NCBI RefSeq assembly: GCF_003633685.1
Contig: NZ_RBKT01000001.1
Location: 1,860,001 to 1,924,000, forward strand
Reading direction: 5' to 3'
DNA length: 64,000 nucleotides
From: Micromonospora pisi
GTDB lineage: Bacteria; Actinomycetota; Actinomycetes; Mycobacteriales; Micromonosporaceae
Shown: piece after piece, positions 55,871 to 64,000 of the stretch
Position numbering within the stretch: the stretch's first letter is position 1
How the letters are laid out: each line of letters begins with the position of its first letter
Program-made: the position numbers and the translations under genes
Notes under the pieces: model-generated
What the model saw: the letters and a program-made list of their open reading frames with translations, nothing else
Told to the model about the DNA's origin: nothing
The model's database searches: none

Positions 55871-57595
55871 GTGCCTGGCCCGGATCGACCGGTTTCCGAA
55901 CACCCCACCCGGCTACGGCTGACCGGCCTCGCCGGGACCACGCTGATGGCCCTCGGCGGATACAGCTCCGGCGCTCTGCCCGGGGCCGCGTCGGGTCAGC
56001 GGGGAGATCCCGCACCCTGGCCCTACTGGCTGGGCCTGGCGGCCTGGTTCGTCGGCCTGGTCGTGCTGGCCGTCGCGTGGTGGCGACTGGGCGCGTCCGC
56101 GCCCCGACCGGGTCGGCGCCCTGTCCGGTTGCGGTGGCTGCTGGTCACCGGCGCGCTCTGGGCCGTACCCCTGCTGTTCGCGCCACCCATGGGCAGTCGG
56201 GACGTGTACGCGTACGCGTGCCAGGGTGCACTCTGGCTGGACGGGGTTAACCCGTACGCGGTCGGGGTGGCCGATGGCGGGTGTCCGTGGACGGCCGCGG
56301 TGCCGTCGCTGTGGTGGGACACCACCACCCCGTACGGGCCGCTGGCGATCACGCTCGCCGGCGGCGTGGTGGCGCTGGCCCGGCTGGTGGCCACGACTTC
56401 GGCGGACCAGTTGCTCGCCGCGACGTTCCTGTTCCGGGCGCTCGCGCTGCTCGGCGCGCTGCTGCTGGCCCGCTACCTGCCCCGGCTGGCGCGGGCCTGC
56501 GGCGCGGCGCCGGCGACGGCGGCCTGGCTCGCCCTGCTCTCGCCGCTGACGGCGGTGCACGTGGTGGGCGGGGCGCACAACGACGCGGTGCTGGTGGGGC
56601 TGGTGGTGGCCGCACTCGCGGTGGCCTGTGGTTCGGGTTCGGGTTCGGGTTCGGGGCTTGGTGCCCCGTGGGCGAGGTTGCTCGCGGCCGGAACGCTGGT
56701 GGGGTTGGCGGTGGCGGTCAAGGTGACGGCGGTGGTGGCGCTGCCGTTCGTCGCCCTGCTCGCCGTCGTCCGGCTCACCGGCGACCGGCAGTCGACGAGC
56801 CTCAGGGGCCGGATGCCGGCCGCGTCCGTGGCGTTGGCCGGCGCCGTGACCGCCGGGGCGGCGACCTTCGCCGCCGTGACCGTGGCCGCCGGTCTGGACA
56901 CCGGCTGGCTCGACGCGCTGCCGGCGACCGGCCGGATGGTGCAGTGGACCTCGCTGCCGACCGGACTGGGGATGGCCGCCGGCTACCTGTTACGGGCGCT
57001 CGGCTGGCCCGAGGCGTTCGGCACGGCGGTGGCGACGGCCCGGACGCTGGGCGTCGCCGTGCTGGTCGCGGCGTCGGTGGCGCTGGTGGTCCGGGCCTGG
57101 CGCGCGGTCGGCGGCCCGCCGGTGGACGCCCGTCGGGCCGTGGTGACCTCGTGCGGCCTGGCGTTCGGCGCGGTGACCCTGCTCTCCCCCGTCTTCTACC
57201 CCTGGTACGCGCTGGCCACGGTGGGCGTGCTCGCCGCGACGCTCGACGGACGGTGGCGTCGCCCACTGGCCGGGGCGGTGCTGGCGCTCAGTTTCCTGGT
57301 GTTGCCGGACGGGCTGGGAATCGCGAGCCGGACCAAGCTGCCGGGAGCACTCTGCGACGTTCTGCTGGTGGTAACGCTGACGGTGCTCGCCGTACGCAGC
57401 AGGCGGCGGAGTCGACAGAGTCGGAGGCGACGGGCGGCAGACGCGGCCGGAGCCGGTCCTGATCCGACGCCGGCACGGCCTGGACCGGTCGGCCGGGTCA
57501 GCGTTCACGGCGGCGGGGCCACCGGCCGCCGGCACCGGCGGTCGGGCCTCGCTGCACGCCCCGGCGCCCCAGCCAGACCCAGGTCGAGAGGGTGA
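55871..57595 (+). CDS. MptB-like polyprenol-phosphomannose-dependent mannosyltransferase
   Basis: This is a 574-residue GT-C membrane enzyme with 12 or more helices. The catalytic first loop reads GSRDVYAYACQGALWLDGVNPYAVG with the key Asp, as in MptA/MptB of mycobacteria, which build lipomannan backbones from polyprenyl-phosphomannose. A GSGSGSGSG loop encoded by four GGTTCG hexamers (56630-56653) interrupts a helix boundary. The last 70 residues are basic and disordered and overlap the 3' end of the convergent crtYd by 98 bases. A CGTCCC / GGGACG hairpin lies right before the GTG start, and no good ribosome binding site is seen. Confidence 0.85.
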   Translation: MPGPDRPVSEHPTRLRLTGLAGTTLMALGGYSSGALPGAASGQRGDPAPWPYWLGLAAWFVGLVVLAVAWWRLGASAPRPGRRPVRLRWLLVTGALWAVPLLFAPPMGSRDVYAYACQGALWLDGVNPYAVGVADGGCPWTAAVPSLWWDTTTPYGPLAITLAGGVVALARLVATTSADQLLAATFLFRALALLGALLLARYLPRLARACGAAPATAAWLALLSPLTAVHVVGGAHNDAVLVGLVVAALAVACGSGSGSGSGLGAPWARLLAAGTLVGLAVAVKVTAVVALPFVALLAVVRLTGDRQSTSLRGRMPAASVALAGAVTAGAATFAAVTVAAGLDTGWLDALPATGRMVQWTSLPTGLGMAAGYLLRALGWPEAFGTAVATARTLGVAVLVAASVALVVRAWRAVGGPPVDARRAVVTSCGLAFGAVTLLSPVFYPWYALATVGVLAATLDGRWRRPLAGAVLALSFLVLPDGLGIASRTKLPGALCDVLLVVTLTVLAVRSRRRSRQSRRRRAADAAGAGPDPTPARPGPVGRVSVHGGGATGRRHRRSGLAARPGAPARPRSRG

Positions 57596-57848
57596 GCAGG
57601 ACCAGGGCGAAGCCAAAGAACAGGTCTTCCACCGGGGCGTGGACCAGCCGTAGCCCGATGATCGCGTCCGGGTCGTACCGGACGATCCGGCGGCCGGTCA
57701 GGATGCCGTTGGAGACCAGTTGGAAGAAGACGATGATGGGATAGGTGGCCCAGAACACCCGTCGGCACACCAACCGGGTACGCAGCACGTACAGGTCGAC
57801 CAGTACGGCGCCGGCCACCCCGAGCAGCGCGGCCACGGTGTAGCTCAC
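57498..57848 (-). CDS. crtYd: Lycopene cyclase subunit CrtYd
   Basis: This is a 116-residue small membrane subunit of the heterodimeric lycopene cyclase found in actinobacteria. It has three helices and the family motif RLVHAPVEDLFFGFALVLLTLSTWVWLGRRG; the PVED acidic pair is catalytic in the family. The GTG start (VSYTVAALLGV) lies 13 bases after crtYc. The basic C-terminal tail overlaps the 3' end of the mannosyltransferase gene on the other strand. Confidence 0.85.
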   Translation of the reverse strand: MSYTVAALLGVAGAVLVDLYVLRTRLVCRRVFWATYPIIVFFQLVSNGILTGRRIVRYDPDAIIGLRLVHAPVEDLFFGFALVLLTLSTWVWLGRRGVQRGPTAGAGGRWPRRRER

Positions 57849-57861
57849 CGGGACGGCCGGT

Positions 57862-58191
57862 TCACTGCTCGTCCCCGGCCGGCCAGCGTCGTACCGCCCG
57901 GACCGCCTCGAACCCGAGCACGGCACAGAGCGGTACGACGAGGAAGAAGAACACCTCGTCCAGGGGCAGGCCCCCCGGGAGCAGTACGCCGGTGATCTGC
58001 TCCGGGTCGAAGGTCCAGTGCCCGGCGGCGATGGCGGCGAGGTCCCAGAGGACGAAGAGCGCCGCCACCGGGGCGATGGTGAGCAGCAGCCGGCGCCAGC
58101 GGCGGAGCACGTTCACCCGCAGGATCGGCTCCAGCCAGAGCGCCCCGGCCAGGCAGCCGGCGAGCACCGCGAGATAGGTGAGATGCCCCAT
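57862..58191 (-). CDS. crtYc: Lycopene cyclase subunit CrtYc
   Basis: This is a 109-residue partner of CrtYd, also with three helices. It shows WDLAAIAAGHWTFDPEQITGVLLPGGLPLDEVFFFLVVPLC, in which PLDE corresponds to the PxE(E/D) motif of the family. Together the two subunits cyclise one or both ends of lycopene; with CruF acting on the other end, a monocyclic glycosylated carotenoid is predicted. It begins 15 bases after the Rv2175c-like gene on the same strand, so it probably shares that promoter. Confidence 0.87.
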   Translation of the reverse strand: MGHLTYLAVLAGCLAGALWLEPILRVNVLRRWRRLLLTIAPVAALFVLWDLAAIAAGHWTFDPEQITGVLLPGGLPLDEVFFFLVVPLCAVLGFEAVRAVRRWPAGDEQ

Positions 58192-58206
58192 GGCCGGCGC
58201 GCTCGG

Positions 58207-58566
58207 CTAGAAGCCCAGCGCCTGCGCCCGGCGCTTGACCTCGCGGGCCAGGTCACCGCCGAGTGCCTTGGCCGGCGTACCGGGGAGGGTGTCGTCGACC
58301 TCGTAGAGCCAGCGCATCGCCTCCTCGTCGTCGTATCCGGCATCGGTGAGCAGGTTCAACACGCCCGGCAGGTGCTTGCGTACGGTGTCGTTCGCCACGA
58401 GATCGACGGGGATCCGCCGGACCCCGTCGCGGCGTACCGCGAGCAGCTCGCGGTCGCGGATCATCTGGTGCACCTTGCTGATCGTCACGTCGAGTCGCAG
58501 GGCGACGTCCGGCAGGGTCAGCCAGCCGTTTTCGTCCGCCGGGCCGGCGAGTGGGGATTCGGTCAC
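58207..58566 (-). CDS. Rv2175c-like DNA-binding protein (PknL substrate family)
   Basis: This 119-residue winged-helix protein reads WLTLPDVALRLDVTISKVHQMIRDRELLAVRRDGVRRIPVDLVANDT, matching Rv2175c of M. tuberculosis, a DNA-binding protein phosphorylated by PknL. The C-terminal part (MRWLYEVDDTLPGTPAKALGGDLAREVKRRAQALGF) is the family's second domain. GTG at 58566 is chosen over longer frames; CACTGT lies six bases upstream (weak leaderless signal). It is divergent from pknL, like its mycobacterial relative, and is followed by crtYc-crtYd. Its DNA targets are unknown. Confidence 0.88.
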   Translation of the reverse strand: MTESPLAGPADENGWLTLPDVALRLDVTISKVHQMIRDRELLAVRRDGVRRIPVDLVANDTVRKHLPGVLNLLTDAGYDDEEAMRWLYEVDDTLPGTPAKALGGDLAREVKRRAQALGF

Positions 58567-58754
58567 CCGATCACAGTGCCACGACCTCCCCGCACTTCCA
58601 CCAGCACCCCCGGCGAGGTAGCTTCCGGGCCACGCAGGGTACTTTCCAGGCGGTACGTGGCCAATTAGGCACACTGGGTGATCTTATCCCGTGGGCACGA
58701 TTTCCTCACAACGCCGCCTGTGGCATCCTGTTCTGCCGTCACCCTCTGGAGACA

Positions 58755-58760
58755 TAGACT
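58755..58760 (+). promoter_or_regulatory. -10 element of pknL
   Basis: TAGACT (same hexamer as before the leuS leader peptide) ends eight bases before the pknL ATG, so the mRNA has no or almost no leader. The 202-base region shared with the divergent Rv2175c-like gene has no other recognised site. Confidence 0.45.
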
Positions 58761-58768
58761 GCCTGCCG

Positions 58769-60748
58769 ATGGACATTCAGGTCGCCGACACGTTACTGGG
58801 CTCGCTCATCGACGGGCGTTACCGCATTCGCGGCCGCGTCGCCCGTGGCGGAATGGCGACCGTGTACACCGCCACGGACGAACGCCTTGAGCGAACCGTC
58901 GCCCTCAAGATCATTCATCCCAGCCAGGCGCAGGGCGCCCAGGGCCGGATGGCCGGGTTCCTGGCCCGGTTCACCGACGAGGCGAAGACGATCGCCCGGC
59001 TCACCCACCCGAACGTGGTCGCCGTCTACGACCAGGGCACCCACGGCGGCCTGCCGTACCTGGTGATGGAGTACGTGCGGGGCCGTACCCTGCGCGAGAT
59101 CCTGGCCGAACGGCGCCGGCTCAACCCCGGCGAGGCGCTGGCGATCCTGGAGCAGATGCTCGCGGCGATCGCCGCCGCACACCGGGCCGGCCTGGTCCAC
59201 CGGGACGTGAAACCGGAGAACGTGCTGGTCGCCGAGGCGCCCAGCGGCGGTTCCGGCAACCTGGTCGACAGCGTGGTGAAGGTGGCCGACTTCGGTCTGG
59301 CCCGCGCGGTCGAGGCGAGCGCCGACGACGACTCCGGCAGCCAGTTGATGGCGACCGTCGCGTACGTGGCGCCGGAGCTGGTCACCGACGGCCGGGCCGA
59401 CCCGCGCACCGACGTCTACTCGGCCGGAATCGTGCTGTTCGAGATGCTCACCGGACGCGTGCCGTACGACGGCGACCGCCCGGTCGACGTCGCCTGGCAG
59501 CACGTGGATCGTGACGTACCGGCCCCCTCGACGCTGGTTCCCGGCCTGCCCCCGGTCCTCGACGACCTGGTGATCCGGGCCACCCGCCGCGATCCGGGCG
59601 CCCGCCCCACCGACGCGGGCGCGTTGCAGGCCGAGGTGCAGGTGGTCCGGGACGACCTGGGCAACGCCAACGCCAACACGGCGCTGCTGCGGCAGGTCGC
59701 CCAGCCGACCATGGTGGTCGCCTCGGTCCGCCCGACCGACCGGCCGTCGTGGGCCCGACTGCCCGACCAACCGGAGCCCCGTACCGCCGGCGCCCGCCCG
59801 CACCGTCGCCGGGCCGCACCGCCCCCGTCCAGTCCGCTCGGCCGGTTCCAGGCCCTCCGCGACCGGGTGATGGCCGACCCACGGGGACGGCGGGCCTTTG
59901 CCGCCGCCGTGGTGGTACTCGGGCTGGTCGCCGCGATCGGTGGCTGGTGGTTCGGGGTCGGCCGCTACACCGACGCCCCCCAACTGGTCAGCATGCCGAG
60001 GGCGGAGGCGGAGGCGGTCGCGGCACAGCGCGGCTTCACCCTCGCGTTCGGCACACCCCGCTATGACGAGAAGGCCGCCAAGGACCAGGTCGTCGGGCAG
60101 GAACCGGCCGCGGCCGCCCGGATGGTGAAGGGCGGCACGATCACCCTGATCCTCTCCCTGGGCCCGGAGCGCTACGAGGTCCCGGACGTGGTCGGCAAGA
60201 CGTTCGACCTGGCCAAGGCGGATCTGGAGCGGGTCAATCTCCAGGTGGCCAAGGGACCGGACCGCTACGACGAGAGCCTGCCCGCCGGCACCGTGGTGGC
60301 GGTCGATCCCAAGGTCGGCACCCAGGTCAAACCCGGCGACAAGATCACGCTACTGGTCAGCAAGGGCCGGGCCCCGCTCTCCGTACCCAACCTGGTCGGC
60401 AAGAACATCAACGAAGCTCGCAGCGAGCTGCAACGGCTCGGTCTCAACGCGGTCGAGCAGTACCAGGACTCGGACAAGCCCAAGGACCAGGTGATCGAGC
60501 AGGACCCGCCGAACGAGACCGGTGTCGAGAAGGGCGCCGAGATCAAGCTCAAGGTGAGCAAGGGGCCCCCGGCGGTGCTCGTACCCCAGGTCATGGGCCT
60601 GCCCTGCGTGGAGGCGCAGCAGCGCCTCCAGGCGGCGCAGCTCGCCCCGGTGGTGCAGCTCAATCCGAACGGGACGGTCGGGTTCCAGAACCCACCCGAG
60701 GGCGCCCAGGTTCCACCCGGCAGCCAGGTCACCATCGCCTGCTTCTGA
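58769..60748 (+). CDS. pknL: Serine/threonine protein kinase with PASTA repeats, PknL-like
   Basis: This is a 659-residue membrane kinase. The cytoplasmic kinase domain (about 15-275) has the glycine loop RGRVARGGMATVYTA, catalytic HRDVKPENVLV (Asp about 145), VADFGLARAV (about 173) and activation-loop threonine region SQLMATVAYVAPE. After a proline-rich juxtamembrane stretch and one helix (about 377-397) come four PASTA repeats (about 400-659) that sense muropeptides or lipid II. M. tuberculosis PknL has the same position but lacks a PASTA array of this size, so the extracellular part is more like PknB. Divergent from its likely substrate gene. ATG at 58769 matches the family start. Confidence 0.93.
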   Translation: MDIQVADTLLGSLIDGRYRIRGRVARGGMATVYTATDERLERTVALKIIHPSQAQGAQGRMAGFLARFTDEAKTIARLTHPNVVAVYDQGTHGGLPYLVMEYVRGRTLREILAERRRLNPGEALAILEQMLAAIAAAHRAGLVHRDVKPENVLVAEAPSGGSGNLVDSVVKVADFGLARAVEASADDDSGSQLMATVAYVAPELVTDGRADPRTDVYSAGIVLFEMLTGRVPYDGDRPVDVAWQHVDRDVPAPSTLVPGLPPVLDDLVIRATRRDPGARPTDAGALQAEVQVVRDDLGNANANTALLRQVAQPTMVVASVRPTDRPSWARLPDQPEPRTAGARPHRRRAAPPPSSPLGRFQALRDRVMADPRGRRAFAAAVVVLGLVAAIGGWWFGVGRYTDAPQLVSMPRAEAEAVAAQRGFTLAFGTPRYDEKAAKDQVVGQEPAAAARMVKGGTITLILSLGPERYEVPDVVGKTFDLAKADLERVNLQVAKGPDRYDESLPAGTVVAVDPKVGTQVKPGDKITLLVSKGRAPLSVPNLVGKNINEARSELQRLGLNAVEQYQDSDKPKDQVIEQDPPNETGVEKGAEIKLKVSKGPPAVLVPQVMGLPCVEAQQRLQAAQLAPVVQLNPNGTVGFQNPPEGAQVPPGSQVTIACF

Positions 60749-60764
60749 CCGGACCAGCACATGC

Positions 60765-60791
60765 GCTGCCCGGGCCGACGGTCCGGGCAGC
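60765..60791 (+). terminator. Hairpin after pknL
   Basis: GCTGCCCGG (60765-60773) pairs perfectly with CCGGGCAGC (60783-60791) in the 67-base gap before the endonuclease IV gene. There is no T run, so termination may be partial. Confidence 0.6.
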
Positions 60792-60815
60792 CAGATCGAA
60801 GCAGTAGGTGAGTCG

Positions 60816-61682
60816 ATGAGTACGCGCAACAGCCGACCGGTCGGCTCACACACCCCTACCTCGGGCGGGATGGCGAAGGCGGCTCTGCCCTATCTGGACG
60901 CGGCGGAGTCCGAGGTCGCCCAGATCTACGTCTCCAACTCCCGGGGCTGGGCCCTGCCGCCCGGGGACCCGGCCCAGGACGCCGCCTTCCGGGAGGGCTG
61001 CGAGCAACGCGGTGTGCCGATCTACATCCACGCGTCCCTGCTGGTCAACCTCGGTTCACCCACCCCGGCGACGGTGGAGAAGTCGGCCGCGACACTGGCC
61101 CACGCACTGAACCGGGGGGCGGCCATCGGTGCCGCCGGCGTGGTCTTCCATGCCGGCAGCGCGGTCGACGCCGACTACGCCGAGACCGCGATGGCCCAGG
61201 TACGCACCGCGCTGCTACCGCTGTTGGAGAGCGCCGCCGCCAGCGGCGGCCCGAAGCTGCTGGTGGAGCCGACCGCCGGGGGTGGGCGCTCGCTCGCCTC
61301 CCGGGTCGAGCAGCTGGGCCCGTACCTGGAGAACGTCGACCGGCACCCGTGGTTGGGGGTCTGCTTCGACACCTGCCACGCCTGGGCCGCCGGACACGAC
61401 CTGGCCCGGCCGGGCGGGATGACCGAGACCCTGGACGAACTGGTCGCCACGATCGGACCGGACCGGCTGTGGCTGGTCCACGCGAACGACTCGCGCGACG
61501 CCTGCGGCTCCACCCGGGACCGGCACGAGACCATCGGCAAGGGCAGCATCGGGGAGGCGGCCTTCGCCGAGTTGATGACCCACCCGGCCACCGCCGGAGT
61601 GCCAGTGGTCGCCGAGACCCCCACCGAGGGCTACACCGGTCACGCCCACGACATCGCCGTCCTCAAGCGCTTCCGCCCCTGA
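60816..61682 (+). CDS. nfo: Deoxyribonuclease IV (AP endonuclease, Nfo)
   Basis: This 288-residue TIM-barrel AP endonuclease is used in base-excision repair. Zinc-ligand segments seen are FHAGSAV, VEPTAGGGRS, GVCFDTCHAWAAGHD, VHANDSRD and DRHETIGKGSIG, all intact. ATG start with AGGTGA upstream. It follows the pknL hairpin; convergent with the threonine aldolase gene. Synteny next to pknL is not conserved in mycobacteria. Confidence 0.93.
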   Translation: MSTRNSRPVGSHTPTSGGMAKAALPYLDAAESEVAQIYVSNSRGWALPPGDPAQDAAFREGCEQRGVPIYIHASLLVNLGSPTPATVEKSAATLAHALNRGAAIGAAGVVFHAGSAVDADYAETAMAQVRTALLPLLESAAASGGPKLLVEPTAGGGRSLASRVEQLGPYLENVDRHPWLGVCFDTCHAWAAGHDLARPGGMTETLDELVATIGPDRLWLVHANDSRDACGSTRDRHETIGKGSIGEAAFAELMTHPATAGVPVVAETPTEGYTGHAHDIAVLKRFRP

Positions 61683-61691
61683 CGCCCCGCC

Positions 61692-61728
61692 ACCGGGTCA
61701 CCGGGTCACCGGGTCACCGGGTCACCGG
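61692..61728 (+). repeat. 8-base tandem repeat (ACCGGGTC)
   Basis: ACCGGGTC is repeated four times exactly plus five bases in the 59-base gap between two convergent genes. Each unit overlaps GGTCACC-type palindromes. It is a likely variable-number repeat; no function is evident. Confidence 0.85.
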
Positions 61729-61741
61729 AGAACGGAAAACA

Positions 61742-64000
<2,259 letters not shown>

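Noticed and set aside
56630-56653. GGTTCG hexamer run in the mannosyltransferase gene as a phase-variation switch
   Set aside because: Unit length is a multiple of three, so copy changes keep the frame and only alter a Gly-Ser loop.
61692-61728. Tandem repeat as a CRISPR-like array
   Set aside because: Unit is eight bases with no spacers and no cas genes nearby.

Overview
The window is GC-rich chromosomal DNA from a high-GC Gram-positive actinomycete, most likely a member of the Micromonosporaceae (Micromonospora, Salinispora or a relative). This rests on the division and cell-wall (dcw) gene order, the MurT-GatD pair, actinobacterial LexA boxes, many leaderless promoters, and a glycosyl-carotenoid gene set resembling the one known from Salinispora. 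The right part (metF, prenyl synthase, MptB-like, Rv2175c-like, PknL, class II DAHP synthase) keeps the Mycobacterium tuberculosis order around Rv2172c-Rv2178c. No insertion sequence, prophage, CRISPR array, rRNA or tRNA gene was seen.

Region 1 (1-16700, minus strand) is the dcw cluster, transcribed mraZ-rsmH-ftsL-ftsI-murE-murF-mraY-ftsW-murG-murC-ftsQ-ftsZ-yggS-sepF, with many 1-4 base overlaps. Two expected members are absent: murD between mraY and ftsW, and pgeF/ylmD between ftsZ and yggS. The mraZ promoter carries three direct repeats at 10-base spacing that look like MraZ boxes. Further clusters of the same repeat point the other way, toward the divergent murT-gatD operon (17-19 kb), whose products amidate lipid II glutamate.

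Region 2 (19.8-28 kb) has leuS preceded by what looks like a complete attenuator: a leaderless 12-residue leader peptide with three consecutive Leu codons, a stem-loop and an intrinsic terminator. It is followed by a MoxR / DUF58 / transglutaminase operon.

Region 3 (28-48 kb) is accessory: DUF3040 and DNA polymerase IV, an MFS exporter, a PaoABC-type molybdenum aldehyde oxidoreductase operon, a phosphatase and a methyltransferase, then the DNA-damage mutasome (HEPN protein, imuA', imuB, dnaE2) with two LexA boxes. After it come a hemerythrin gene broken by an internal deletion, an EamA transporter whose last codons are supplied by a palindromic repeat, an M55 aminopeptidase and a YbaK-like protein.

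Region 4 (47.9-58.6 kb) holds carotenoid genes (CrtA-like oxygenase, CruF hydratase, CruG-like glycosyltransferase, CrtD-like desaturase, prenyl diphosphate synthase, heterodimeric cyclase CrtYc/CrtYd) mixed with metF, a CDP-alcohol phosphotransferase and an MptB-like mannosyltransferase. The cyclase genes lie directly behind an Rv2175c-like gene, divergent from a PknL-type PASTA kinase. The window ends with endonuclease IV, a threonine aldolase and a class II DAHP synthase cut by the right edge.
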